Counted from the stretch's first letter, positions 16,723 to 25,455 are shown. The stretch is 64,000 nucleotides of DNA from Pleomorphomonas sp. NRK KF1 (GCF_023721755.1 NZ_JAMDLH010000004.1:124001-188000); one strand, 5' to 3'. Translations and numbers: made by a program. Notes: generated from the letters alone by a model not told the origin.

Positions 16723-19008
16723 TCACCCCTTTGTCGGCGCCAACAGCCTCAACGCATTCATGGTCACCAGAACCGTCGCGCCGGTGTCGGCCAGGATGGC
16801 GGGCCAGAGGCCGGTGATGCCGGCGATGGTGGTGACCAGGAACACCGCCTTGAGACCGAGGGCGATGGTGATGTTCTGGCCGATGTTGGCCATGGTGCGC
16901 TTCGACAGGGCGATCATGGCGGCGATATCGCCGACGCGGCCGTGCAGGCTGGCGGCGTCGGCGGTTTCCAGCGCCACGTCGGTGCCGCCACCCATGGCGA
17001 TGCCGACGTCGGCCGCCGCCAGCGCCGGGGCGTCGTTGATGCCGTCGCCCACCTTGGCCACCTTGAGGCCCTGCGCCTTGAGTTCGCCGACGATGCGCTG
17101 CTTGTCCTCGGGCAGCAGCTCGGCGCGAACCTCGATGCCCAGCTGTCGGCCGATCGCCTCGGCGGTGCGGCGGTTGTCGCCGGTTAGCATCACCGTGCGG
17201 ATGCCGTGGTCGGCCAGTGCCTTGAGGCCGGCCGCCGCATCGGCGCGCGGCTCGTCGCGCATGGCGAGGATGCCGGCCACGGCGTTTCCGGTCACCAGCA
17301 CCGACACGGTCTTGCCCTCGTCGTTGAAGGCGGTGATGCGCTCCGACTGCTCGTCGCTGAGGGCAACGCGCTCGGCCGCCGCCTTGGGCGAGGCCAGCAG
17401 GATCTCCGCGCCCTCAACGAGGCCGGTCACGCCCTTGCCGCCCAGCGCCTTGGCCTCATTGGCCGGCGGCACGTCGGCGCCGTCCTTGGCGGCGCGATCG
17501 AGGATCGCCTTGGCCAGCGGATGGCTGGAGCCGGTCTCCAGCGCGGCGGCGAGCCTGATGACCTCGGCCTCCGGCCGGCCATAGGCGACGACGTCGGTCA
17601 CCACCGGCCTGCCCTCGGTCAGCGTGCCCGTCTTGTCGAGCGCGACGGCCGTCACCTTGCCGACGGTTTCCAGCACGGCACCGCCCTTCAGCAGCAGGCC
17701 CCGCCGGGCGCCCGACGACAGAGACGCGGCGATGGCGGCCGGCGTCGAGATGACCAGCGCACAGGGGCAGCCGATCAGGAGGATGGCGAGGCCCTTGTAG
17801 ATCCATTCGTCCCAGGCGCCGCCGAACAGCAGCGGCGGCAACACGGCCACCAGCGCGCCGACGGCGACGACGCCCGGCGTGTAGTAGCGCGAGAAGCGAT
17901 CGATGAAGCGCTCGGTCGGCGCCTTGGATTCCTGCGCTTCCTCCACCAGCTTGACCACCCGAGCGATGGTGTTGTCGGCCGCCGCCGCCGTCACCTTGAC
18001 GCGCAGCGCCGCCTCGCCGTTCACCGTGCCGGCGTAGACGGAGGCGTCGACGCCCTTCACCACCGGCGTGCTCTCGCCGGTCACCGGCGCCTCGTCGACC
18101 GAGCTTTCGCCCGAGAGGATGATGCCGTCGGCGGGAATGCGGTCGCCCGGTCTGACGAGAATGGTGGCGCCGACCGCCAGGCTCTCGGCCGGAACCTCGG
18201 TGGTCTTGCCGCCCTTTTCGAGCAGCGCCGTCTTCGGCACCAGCTTGGAGAGCGACTGGATGCTCGCCCTGGCTCTGCCGGCCGCCACGCCCTCCAGCAG
18301 TTCGCCGATCAGGAACAGGAAGACGACGGTCGCCGCCTCCTCGCTCGCCCCGATGATCACCGCGCCGACGGCGGCGATGGTCATCAGCATTTCGATGGAA
18401 AAGGGCGTGCCGACCAGCGCGGCCATGATGGCGCGGCGGGCGATCGGCACCAGACCGACCAGCATCGCCACCGCGAAGATCCATTCCTCATAGACCGGGA
18501 ACAGGTGCCCGAGCCCCCAGGCGACGGCCAGCGCCGCGCCGGCCATGATGGTGAGCCGCCCCTTGGCCGATTGCCACCACGGGCCGGTCATCGGGCCATG
18601 GTCGTGGCCGTGCAGGCCGGGAACCTCGTCGGCGGCGCCGTGGGCATGATCGTGATCGTGACCGTGCGCATCATGATCGTGCCCCTCATGGTCATGGCCG
18701 TGATGATCATCATCGCCGTGGTCATGATCATGATGGCAGCAACCGCAGGCCTTCTCTTCCGCTTCGGGCTTGGGTGCGGCGGGCGCGAGCGGCGCGATCT
18801 GATAGCCGAGGCCGGAGACGCGCTTGGTGATGGCCGACGCCAGCGCCTCGTCGCCATTGTGGTGAACGGTCATGGTGCCGGAGGTGACGGACACCGAAAC
18901 GTCGGCGACGCCCGGCAGGCGGCGCACCGCCGTATCGATCTTCTGCGCGCAGGAAGCGCAATCCATGCCGCCGACGCGGTACCGGTCCTGCTGGGTTGCC
19001 TCGGTCAT
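16723..19008 (-). CDS. zntA: Zn/Cd/Pb-exporting P1B-type ATPase
   Basis: A 761-residue P-type ATPase. An N-terminal metal domain has GMDCASC (Cys17, Cys20), followed by a His/Asp-rich stretch at ~88-126 beginning CGCCHHDHDHG. Then come the TGES loop, the CPC membrane motif (IGCPCALVISTP), the phosphorylated Asp in [15 protein letters not shown] and GDGINDAP. This combination is that of ZntA/CadA exporters. GGAGTG precedes ATG 19008. The promoter at 19036-19066 has a ZntR/CadR-type operator. No matching regulator gene is adjacent, so control must come from elsewhere. Confidence 0.94.
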   Translation of the reverse strand: MTEATQQDRYRVGGMDCASCAQKIDTAVRRLPGVADVSVSVTSGTMTVHHNGDEALASAITKRVSGLGYQIAPLAPAAPKPEAEEKACGCCHHDHDHGDDDHHGHDHEGHDHDAHGHDHDHAHGAADEVPGLHGHDHGPMTGPWWQSAKGRLTIMAGAALAVAWGLGHLFPVYEEWIFAVAMLVGLVPIARRAIMAALVGTPFSIEMLMTIAAVGAVIIGASEEAATVVFLFLIGELLEGVAAGRARASIQSLSKLVPKTALLEKGGKTTEVPAESLAVGATILVRPGDRIPADGIILSGESSVDEAPVTGESTPVVKGVDASVYAGTVNGEAALRVKVTAAAADNTIARVVKLVEEAQESKAPTERFIDRFSRYYTPGVVAVGALVAVLPPLLFGGAWDEWIYKGLAILLIGCPCALVISTPAAIAASLSSGARRGLLLKGGAVLETVGKVTAVALDKTGTLTEGRPVVTDVVAYGRPEAEVIRLAAALETGSSHPLAKAILDRAAKDGADVPPANEAKALGGKGVTGLVEGAEILLASPKAAAERVALSDEQSERITAFNDEGKTVSVLVTGNAVAGILAMRDEPRADAAAGLKALADHGIRTVMLTGDNRRTAEAIGRQLGIEVRAELLPEDKQRIVGELKAQGLKVAKVGDGINDAPALAAADVGIAMGGGTDVALETADAASLHGRVGDIAAMIALSKRTMANIGQNITIALGLKAVFLVTTIAGITGLWPAILADTGATVLVTMNALRLLAPTKG

Positions 19009-19035
19009 GACATCACTCCGATTCTCATGATCGAA

Positions 19036-19066
19036 GTGCTACAACCTCTAGCGACTATAGGAGCAA
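19036..19066 (-). promoter_or_regulatory. ZntR/CadR-type promoter of zntA
   Basis: On the minus strand, TTGCTC (19066-19061) and TAGCAC (19041-19036) flank a 19-bp spacer with the dyad CCTATAGTCGCTAGAGG. The CTATAG...CTA(C/G)AGG pattern is that of the zinc/cadmium/lead group of MerR activators, distinct from the CueR boxes near copA. Confidence 0.8.
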
Positions 19067-19085
19067 GAGCCTTTTTTCGCCCACG

Positions 19086-20123
19086 TCAGGACGACGGTCC
19101 GCCGGCGCCGACCGTCAATCGCGCCGGCAGATCGGGCGTGTAGGGGTCGGCCAGCGCCGCGTCGGGCTGGCTGACCGGCGTCTTCTCCGACGTCATCTTG
19201 GACAGCTTCTTGGCGCCCTTGTCCTGCAGGATGGCGCGGAAGGCCGGGTGCATGCCGCCGTCGACGTAGCTCATGGCCGGCATGGCCGGGTTGGCGGCGG
19301 CGATGGCGGCGGCGGCGGCATCGTCCCTGGCCGCCTTGGCGGCGACGGCGGCCGACAGCTCGGCGTCAACCTGAAGCGGCGGACAGGGCGCGAGCGGGTC
19401 GACGGAGCCGTCGACGTTGTCCGCGTTGAACACGTAGCGACCGCCGCAATAGCCGACGCGCGGCGCCTTTCGCGTCAGTTCGAAAGCGTCGCTGCCTTCC
19501 TTGAGGTTGCGCCAGAAGGGCATGTTGGGGTCGTTGCGGTGCAGCGCCAGGTTGGCCGGCGTCATGCGGAAGGGCAGCGCCTCCACCTGGAAGGCCGGCT
19601 GGCCGCCCCGGAAGGCCTCGCGCGCCAGGGCGTAGATCTCGAAGGCGGCGTTGTCGGTCACCGCGTAGCAGCCGCGCGACGAGCAGGCGCCGTGGATCAT
19701 CAGCGCCGAGCCCTCATAGCCGAGCGCCGCCTCCAGCCGGTTGGGGAAGCCGAGGTTGAAGGACAGGTAGTAGCGGCTGTCCGGGTTCATCTGGCGCTGG
19801 GCGATGGAGTAGAAGCCCTCCGGCGTCTGGCGATCGCCCTCCGTCGTCTTCGGACCCAGCTTTCCCGACCAGCGACAGATCGGATAGGTCTTGAGCAGCG
19901 CATAGCGGCCGGTGCGGTCCATCTTCCACAGTTCGAGCTCGCTCTCCTGCTTGAACACGCGGATCAGGATGGGCGAGGCGGCGCCCAGCCCCTTGGCGTT
20001 CATTTCCGAAAGAAGCTTGGGCGGGATAGGCCGCTCCGACCGCTTGAGGTCGTCGCCGAACAGCGCGCAGCCCGAAAGGGCCGCCGTGGCAAGAAGAGCA
20101 AACGCGACCGAACGCAACGTCAC
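19086..20123 (-). CDS. L,D-transpeptidase family (YafK-like) lipoprotein
   Basis: A 345-residue protein starting at GTG 20123, after GGAAAGG. Residues 1-19 form a lipoprotein signal (lipobox LSGC, Cys19). The YkuD catalytic domain spans ~50-230, with the active-site motif HGACSSRGC (His144, Cys152). This is the YafK branch, whose members act on peptidoglycan cross-links or on attached Braun-type lipoprotein. The Ala-rich C-terminal tail (~255-345) is unusual. The gene ends 20 bp upstream of the zntA promoter's -35 box. Confidence 0.88.
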   Translation of the reverse strand: MTLRSVAFALLATAALSGCALFGDDLKRSERPIPPKLLSEMNAKGLGAASPILIRVFKQESELELWKMDRTGRYALLKTYPICRWSGKLGPKTTEGDRQTPEGFYSIAQRQMNPDSRYYLSFNLGFPNRLEAALGYEGSALMIHGACSSRGCYAVTDNAAFEIYALAREAFRGGQPAFQVEALPFRMTPANLALHRNDPNMPFWRNLKEGSDAFELTRKAPRVGYCGGRYVFNADNVDGSVDPLAPCPPLQVDAELSAAVAAKAARDDAAAAAIAAANPAMPAMSYVDGGMHPAFRAILQDKGAKKLSKMTSEKTPVSQPDAALADPYTPDLPARLTVGAGGPSS

Positions 20124-20238
20124 CGAACAAACCTTTCCTGAGGGCAGGAGCCCCCGCCCATCGCGAATGGCGCTAACGCATCCGCCCGTGATTTGGCAAC
20201 CGGCCCTGCCCCGGCATGAGGCGGGCCGGCCTCACAAG

Positions 20239-20532
20239 TCAGGCCGCCTCGCACGGCCGGATGAGGTCGAGCGCCTCGGCCATGTCCTCGGCGGCAGCCG
20301 AGAGATCGTATTTCGACTGCATGGTCATGAACCACTGCGGATCGAAGGCAAGGTAGCGGCCGAGCCTCAGGGCGATGCTGGCCGACATGCCCTGCCGGCC
20401 GTTGCAGATCTCGCCCATCAGGCTGCTGGAAACGCCGATCGCCTCGGCCAGCGCGGGAATCGATATCCCCATCGGCTTGAGGAACTCATCCCTGAGGACA
20501 ATGCCGGGATGCAGCGACAGATCGCGTGACAT
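20239..20532 (-). CDS. HigA-type antitoxin (solitary)
   Basis: A 97-residue XRE-family protein of the HigA/VapI type: LHPGIVLRDEFLKPMGIS leads into the helix-turn-helix (IPALAEAIGVSSSLMGEICNG) and the conserved ASIALRLGRYL and PQWFMTMQSKYDL. HigA antitoxins normally follow a HigB RelE-like toxin. None is present here: the upstream gene, 43 bp away on the same strand, is a HicB-like protein. It is therefore a solitary antitoxin or a stand-alone regulator. Confidence 0.85.
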   Translation of the reverse strand: MSRDLSLHPGIVLRDEFLKPMGISIPALAEAIGVSSSLMGEICNGRQGMSASIALRLGRYLAFDPQWFMTMQSKYDLSAAAEDMAEALDLIRPCEAA

Positions 20533-20575
20533 GGTCGTGGCCTCCTGAATGATCGTCGATGACGGAGAGAGGCAC

Positions 20576-20959
20576 TTACACTTTCAGGCTGGCGCGAATG
20601 GCCTCGGCGATCTTTTCGGACCGGGTGACGCCGGCCGTCCTTGCGGCGCGGTCCAGCGCGGCGAGCAGGTGCTCGTTGAGCGTGATCTGCACCGGCACCG
20701 GCTTGCCGGGCATCTCCACCGGCACGGCGGCGATGATCGCCTCGTGAAGCTCCTGCGTGCGGCGGATGTCGTCGAGCGTGCGCAGGATCGGCATCTTGTG
20801 CTCGTCGAGGTTCTTCACGTGGGCAGCCAGCGCCACGGCGGCCCGGGCGATCGCATCGTTGAGGTTGGTAGCCGCCGAATGGCAATCGGGAAAGTCCGGA
20901 AAGGACACGCCAAAACTGCGGTTGTCTTCTTCGTGAATGAGCGCGACGGCGTAGGCCAT
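20576..20959 (-). CDS. HicB-like antitoxin (solitary)
   Basis: A 127-residue protein with the HicB fold: YAVALIHEEDNRSFGVSFPD, then FPDCHSAATNLNDAIARAAVALAAH in two parts, and a C-terminal ribbon-helix-helix (VQITLNEHLLAALDRAARTA and SEKIAEAIRASL). HicB proteins neutralise the small RNase HicA. No HicA-like frame (about 60 residues, GSHH motif) is visible on either side. It is followed by a HigA-like gene 43 bp downstream, giving an unusual antitoxin-antitoxin pair. Confidence 0.85.
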   Translation of the reverse strand: MAYAVALIHEEDNRSFGVSFPDFPDCHSAATNLNDAIARAAVALAAHVKNLDEHKMPILRTLDDIRRTQELHEAIIAAVPVEMPGKPVPVQITLNEHLLAALDRAARTAGVTRSEKIAEAIRASLKV

Positions 20960-21157
20960 GTGAGCCTCCTGGCTCGGATGCTGAAACGAAAGGGAAGTCC
21001 CCGAAGGGAGGGCGTCCGGGCACGAGGAGCCATTCGAGCAGGGCTCCCTCGCGAGCCGAGGTCCCCGGACCGATCACGGCGCGCCAAGCATCGGCCCGGG
21101 ACGGTTGACGGTCGCAAAAGATGGTAAACGAAACCTTAATATGACGCGAGGACTCAT

Positions 21158-21787
21158 TTAATTCGGGCGTGCAGCACCCGCCGCTCGCAGCGCCAGCGTC
21201 ACATGCGCGCGCGCGATGGCCTGAAGCTCCGGCCTAGGCGTGCCGGCGCGCGCCCTCAGCGCCAGGCTGTGCTGGAGCGCCGCCAGCATGGCCGCGAGGC
21301 CCCTGATGTCAGCGCCCGGCGCAATCTCGCCCGCCTCGGCCGCCATCGTCATCCGCTTGAGGAACAGCGCGTCGGTCTTGCCCACGGCGGCCGAAAGCTC
21401 CGCCCCGATCTCCGGATCGGCCGCCGCCTCGCCGGAGATGACGCTCAGCACCGGACAGCCGAGCGGCTCGCCTTCCTTCGATACGTAGGCGGCGACGATC
21501 TCGCCGAAGTAGGCCTCGAGGCCCTTGTCGAGCACCGGTTCCTCGAACAGGGCGCGCCGCCGCCGCTCGGCCGACTCCTCGGCATATTGGCGGACGGCCT
21601 TGCGATAGATCTCCAGCTTGTTGCCGAAGGCGGCATAGAGACTCGGCCGCGCCATCTTCGTGGCGTCCGACAGGTGGTCGAGCGAGGTGGCGGTATAGCC
21701 GCGCCGGCGGAACTCGTCGAGGGCGGCCGCCAGGGCCTCCTCGGGGTCATAGGCGCGGGGACGGCCACGGGCGGGTTTGGCTGTCAT
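21158..21787 (-). CDS. TetR family regulator divergent from GAPDH
   Basis: A 209-residue TetR protein: helix-turn-helix at ~15-60 (PEEALAAALDEFRRRGYTAT, then ATKMARPSLYAAFGNK) and a C-terminal ligand domain containing the GCPVLSVI segment seen in the YxaF/LmrA-like branch that responds to electrophiles or drugs. It diverges from gap with only 85 bp between start codons, so it probably controls gap, itself or both. No clear palindrome was found in the gap. Confidence 0.86.
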   Translation of the reverse strand: MTAKPARGRPRAYDPEEALAAALDEFRRRGYTATSLDHLSDATKMARPSLYAAFGNKLEIYRKAVRQYAEESAERRRRALFEEPVLDKGLEAYFGEIVAAYVSKEGEPLGCPVLSVISGEAAADPEIGAELSAAVGKTDALFLKRMTMAAEAGEIAPGADIRGLAAMLAALQHSLALRARAGTPRPELQAIARAHVTLALRAAGAARPN

Positions 21788-21872
21788 TTTGTACCACTTC
21801 GCAAAAAATTAATCGACGCTCCATTTTATGCGACCTAGTATGAAAATGTGAGAGGAAAAATGGAGAACAACG

Positions 21873-22874
21873 ATGGCTGACAAGATTCGCATTGGCATCA
21901 ACGGGTTCGGCCGCATCGGCCGCATGGTTTTCCGCGCCGCGCGGGACAGGAGCGATCTGGAAGTGGTCGCCGTGAACGACCTCCTGCCCATCGACCACCT
22001 CGCCTATCTCCTGAAATACGACAGCGTGCACGGCGCCTTCCCCGGGAAGGTGGAGACGGCGGAGGGCGCCCTCATCGTCGACGGCCGGAAGGTGGTCGCC
22101 TTCGAGGAGAAGGACCCGGCCGCCATCGCCTGGGCCGATGCCGGCGTCGACCTGGTCATCGAATCCACCGGCCGCTTCCTCACCCTCGACAGCACCGAGG
22201 GGCACATCAGGGCCGGCGCCAAGAAGGTGGTGATCTCGGGTCCGCCCACCGACGCCACGCCGGTGTTCGTCATGGGCGTCAACGCCGACGCCTATGCCGG
22301 CGAGACCATCGTCTCCAACGCCTCCTGCACCACCAACTGCGTGGCGCCGCTGGCCAAGCTGATGGACGACCTCTACGGCCTCGAAGAGGCGCTGATGCTG
22401 ACCGTCCACGCCGTCACCGCCAGCCAGAATCCGGTCGACGGCGTGGCGCGCAAGGATTGGCGCTTCGGCCGCGGCATCTTGGGCAACATCATCCCCGCCA
22501 CCACCGGCGCGGCGCGCATGGTCGGCAAGGTCATTCCCTCGCTGAACGGCCGCATCAACGGCATGGCCGTGCGCGTGCCGGTGGCCGACGTGTCGATGGT
22601 CGACCTCACCTGCCGCCTCCGCACCAAGGTCTCCTACGCCGAGATCTGCGAAGCGATCCGCGACGCCTCGGCCGGCGCCTATCGCGGCGTCCTCGAATAC
22701 TGCGACGACGCCGTCGTCTCCACCGACCTCCGGGGCAACCCCCACAGCTCCATCTTCGACGCCAAGGCCGGCATGCAGACCTCCGAGGGCCTGACCAAGC
22801 TGATCGCCTGGTACGACAACGAGTGGGGCTACTCCTGCCGCTGCCTCGATCTGGCGGCACACATGATGCGGTAA
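21873..22874 (+). CDS. gap: Type I glyceraldehyde-3-phosphate dehydrogenase
   Basis: A 333-residue GAPDH, the glycolytic enzyme that oxidises glyceraldehyde-3-phosphate with phosphate and NAD. The Rossmann motif INGFGRIGR is at 9-17, and Asp36 in VAVND suggests NAD preference. The catalytic Cys152 is in SNASCTTNC, the general-base His179 is in TVHAVTA, and WYDNEWGYS closes the protein. Length is standard. It is not next to pgk, tkt or fba as housekeeping copies often are. A divergent TetR gene suggests an accessory, inducible isozyme. Part of its 3' end is repeated at about 23.3 kb. Confidence 0.95.
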   Translation: MADKIRIGINGFGRIGRMVFRAARDRSDLEVVAVNDLLPIDHLAYLLKYDSVHGAFPGKVETAEGALIVDGRKVVAFEEKDPAAIAWADAGVDLVIESTGRFLTLDSTEGHIRAGAKKVVISGPPTDATPVFVMGVNADAYAGETIVSNASCTTNCVAPLAKLMDDLYGLEEALMLTVHAVTASQNPVDGVARKDWRFGRGILGNIIPATTGAARMVGKVIPSLNGRINGMAVRVPVADVSMVDLTCRLRTKVSYAEICEAIRDASAGAYRGVLEYCDDAVVSTDLRGNPHSSIFDAKAGMQTSEGLTKLIAWYDNEWGYSCRCLDLAAHMMR

Positions 22875-22905
22875 GAACAAATCTGGGGCGGACTTCCTCA
22901 TTGAA

Positions 22906-23130
22906 GGGAGCCCGATCCCACACGCACCGCCCTTTCCTGCCTGAGATCCTCTGCCTTCGCAGAGGAGGACAGCTTGATAATGAGGATCGCGAGCGGCCCA
23001 CACGTTTCTTCATATCTATAATTCTGCCTTCCTCTGCGCAGGCAGAGGATCTCGGGCAGAAAGGGACGCGACGCCGATATCATGCTCCGCATGAAGGGCT
23101 CCAAGGGGCTGAAGCTAAACTCGCTCGGGT
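22906..23130. repeat. REPIN-like element C, paired with element D
   Basis: A ~225-bp element with inverted arms at ~22935-22971 and ~23024-23060 (core GATCCTCTGCCTTCGCAGAGG). It is closely similar over its whole length to 24371-24598, from the shared GGGAGCCCGATCCCACACG to the shared GGCTCCAAGGGGCTGA. The two copies bracket the NmrA-like gene. Confidence 0.8.
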
Positions 23131-23294
23131 GCGGCAGATGGCTACCGGGTCGAGAACGTCAAGCGCCCCAAAGCCAAGCCATCCGCCCGAAGAGTTGCAG
23201 ACCTTTGGGATCGGAAGGATGCCCGCTTCCGTAGAACGTTGGCTCTGGCCTTGAGGCTGACGTTCGACCTCGATGAGGCTAAGCGGGCCACTTG

Positions 23295-23346
23295 CTATGA
23301 CGATGATCGTCGTTTCTCCTGCCACTGCCTCGATCTGGCAGTATGA
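23295..23346 (+). pseudogene. Degenerate duplicate of the gap 3' end
   Basis: In-frame translation reads YDDDRRFSCHCLDLAV before a stop, against YDNEWGYSCRCLDLAA near the GAPDH C-terminus (22812-22858). At the DNA level 23316-23339 matches 22832-22855 at 23 of 24 bases. Upstream similarity is lost. It looks like a decayed partial duplication left behind when the repeat elements arrived. Confidence 0.6.
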
Positions 23347-23497
23347 ATGACATTCCATCGGCACCCGGACTCCCAGAGAAGCCGATTTATCCTCGGTGCG
23401 CGACAAGGCGGACCGAGCAGAAGGCGCGCAACTATGCTGCCATAAATTGGCAGCAATTGACGATAGTGTGGCCTCCATCAATTCAGGAGACACGCAA

Positions 23498-24355
23498 ATG
23501 TATGTCGTCATGGGAGCAACCGGGAACGTCGGCGGCGCGGTCGCCGACGCGCTGCTGGCGAGGGGAGAGGCGGTGACCGTCCTGACCCGCCGACCAGAGC
23601 ACGCAACGGCCTGGCGCGACAAGGGCGCCCGGATCGTTCAGGCCGACGCCGAGGACGTCGCCTCGCTCAAGGCGGCCTTTCGCATTGGCAAGCGGGCCTT
23701 TCTGCTCAATCCGCCCGCCGACCCGACCGGCGACACCGACAGCACGGAGCGCCGGACCATCGCCAACATCCTGGCAGCGCTCGACGGTTCAGGGCTGGAA
23801 AAGGTCGTCGCGGTGTCGACCTATGGCGCGCAGCCCGGCGAGAGCATCGGCGACCTGGGAACGCTGTGGGCGCTGGAGGAGGGATTGCAGCGCCAGTCCA
23901 TTCCCGCCGCCATCAACCGTGGCGCCTACTACATGACCAACTGGATCGGGCTTGCCGAAATCGTTCGGCAGTCGGGCAGCCTGCCGAGCATGTTCCCGGC
24001 CGACATGCCCATCCCCATGGTCGCACCGCGCGATCTCGGCGAGGCGGCCGCCGACCGGCTCGTCAGCCGGTTGGACGATGTCGGCGTCGTCTATGTCGAG
24101 GGGTCCGCACCCTACACGCCGCGAGACGTCGCCGACGCCTTCGCCGCCGCCCTTGGCCGGGAGATCGGGCTGGACGTGACCGGGCGCGACCGCTGGGAGG
24201 AAACCTTCCGGTCCCTGGGCTTCTCCGACGCGGCGGCGCGTTCCTACGCAGGCATGACCGCCGCCATCGTGGACAACGACTTCGACAGGCAGCAAGCGCC
24301 CCGCCGCGGCAAGGTCACCCTCTCCGACTTCGTCTCGTCCGTCCTTGCGGCTTGA
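23498..24355 (+). CDS. NmrA/NAD(P)-binding (atypical SDR) protein
   Basis: A 285-residue protein starting at ATG 23498, with AGGAG 10 bp upstream. MYVVMGATGNVGGAVADALL is a Rossmann nucleotide-binding motif (GxxGxxG). The pattern VLTRRPEH, then DAEDVASLKAAF, and a YGAQPG-type segment fits the NmrA/QOR2-like atypical short-chain dehydrogenases, which sense or reduce with NAD(P)H. There is no classical YxxxK pair, which is usual for NmrA proteins. It is flanked by two copies of the same ~225-bp repeat. Function unknown. Confidence 0.85.
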   Translation: MYVVMGATGNVGGAVADALLARGEAVTVLTRRPEHATAWRDKGARIVQADAEDVASLKAAFRIGKRAFLLNPPADPTGDTDSTERRTIANILAALDGSGLEKVVAVSTYGAQPGESIGDLGTLWALEEGLQRQSIPAAINRGAYYMTNWIGLAEIVRQSGSLPSMFPADMPIPMVAPRDLGEAAADRLVSRLDDVGVVYVEGSAPYTPRDVADAFAAALGREIGLDVTGRDRWEETFRSLGFSDAAARSYAGMTAAIVDNDFDRQQAPRRGKVTLSDFVSSVLAA

Positions 24356-24370
24356 ACGCAGCGGATGGCA

Positions 24371-24598
24371 GGGAGCCCGATCCCACACGCGCCGCCCTTT
24401 CCTGCCCGAGATCCTCTGCCTTCGCAGAGGAGGACAGCTTGATAATCAGGATCGCAAGCGGCCAACACGTTGCTTCATATGCATAGTTCTGTCCTCCTCT
24501 GCGAAGGCAGAGGATCTCGGGCAGAACAAGGCGCAACGCCAATATAGGGCTCTGAGTATGTGAGGCTCCAAGGGGCTGAGCCGAAACTCGCTGGGGAT
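24371..24598. repeat. REPIN-like element D, paired with element C
   Basis: Inverted arms at ~24400-24436 and ~24490-24524 with core GATCCTCTGCCTTCGCAGAGG. The element is nearly a copy of 22906-23130 in the same orientation. It fills almost the whole gap to the following tetR gene. Confidence 0.8.
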
Positions 24599-24628
24599 GC
24601 CCGCCCCAGTAGAATTTCGGTCAGCCCG

Positions 24629-25279
24629 TCAGTCCTTGGCGAGGTAGTAGCTCAGGAACACGTCGAGCCCGTTGTCGACGATGCGGATGGCCTCTTCGGG
24701 CGTTGGCCGCAGCGCGGCGCCGAACAGCGCCTTCTTCATCACCTCGGAGGTGCACAGCGCGATGAAGTGGTGGGCGGCGACGGTGGGGTCGCAGGGCCTC
24801 AGGCGGCCGTCGGCCACGGCCTCGCCGAACACCTCGGTCAGCCGCGTGGTGCCGCGCTCGGCGCCGGCCCGGAAGAACAGGGCGCCGACGGCGGGGAACT
24901 TTTCCACCGCTCCCACCACCATGCGGATCGACGACATGTGGTTCTCGCCGGTGAGCAGCTCGTTGAAGCTGAGGGCGAAGGCGCGCAGGTTGTCGCGGAA
25001 GCTTTCGGCCGCCGGCTGGAAGGCGTCGAGCGCGGCGGCCAGTTCCCGCTTTTCGTCGGCGATCAGCTGCTCGAACAGCTCGTCCTTGTTGGTGAAGTAG
25101 ACGTAGAGCGTGCCCTTGGAGACGCCGGCCGCCTTGGCGATGGCGTCCATCGAGGCGCCCTCGTAGCCCTTGGCGCGAAACACCTCACGGGCGCCATCGA
25201 GGATCTGGCGCCGTTTCTCGCTGTCGTGCCCTTCCACGCCGGCTGCCGATCCGCCGGGCTGCGCCGCTACCTTGCTCAT
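24629..25279 (-). CDS. TetR/AcrR repressor of the emrAB efflux operon
   Basis: A 216-residue TetR protein: helix-turn-helix at ~23-68 (RRQILDGAREVFRAKGYEGA, then KAAGVSKGTLYVYF) and a C-terminal domain of the AefR/RamR-like type. GGGGTGG precedes ATG 25279. It diverges from emrA, and a perfect 19-bp palindrome overlapping the emrA promoter (25457-25475) is the expected operator. Ligand unknown. Confidence 0.88.
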   Translation of the reverse strand: MSKVAAQPGGSAAGVEGHDSEKRRQILDGAREVFRAKGYEGASMDAIAKAAGVSKGTLYVYFTNKDELFEQLIADEKRELAAALDAFQPAAESFRDNLRAFALSFNELLTGENHMSSIRMVVGAVEKFPAVGALFFRAGAERGTTRLTEVFGEAVADGRLRPCDPTVAAHHFIALCTSEVMKKALFGAALRPTPEEAIRIVDNGLDVFLSYYLAKD

Positions 25280-25455
25280 CCACCCCTGCCCTCGCGGCGC
25301 TGATTCCGCCCGCGTCGTTCATTGTCGGCATTTGCGACCCGAGGGCCAGCCTGCCTTTTGGCGATCGGCGTTCACGGAAATCCGGCGCCACGATCACGTT
25401 TTGCTGAGACTGCCCATGAAAGGGCCAAATCGTCAACCAAGCGCCAATACTGCGA

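Larger units (their letters stand above)
22875..23497. other. Repeat-filled gap between gap and the NmrA-like gene
   Basis: This region holds repeat element C, then about 160 bp with no recognisable content, then the gap-derived fragment at 23295-23346, and the promoter region of the next gene. I see no intact gene. Confidence 0.6.

Noticed and set aside
17206-19143. A 645-codon plus-strand frame opposite zntA
   Set aside because: zntA shows every P-type ATPase motif on the minus strand; the opposite frame is Arg/His-rich low-complexity sequence.
20960-21157. Possible HicA toxin upstream of HicB
   Set aside because: Translation in all frames lacks the GSHH motif and the dsRNA-binding-like pattern of HicA.
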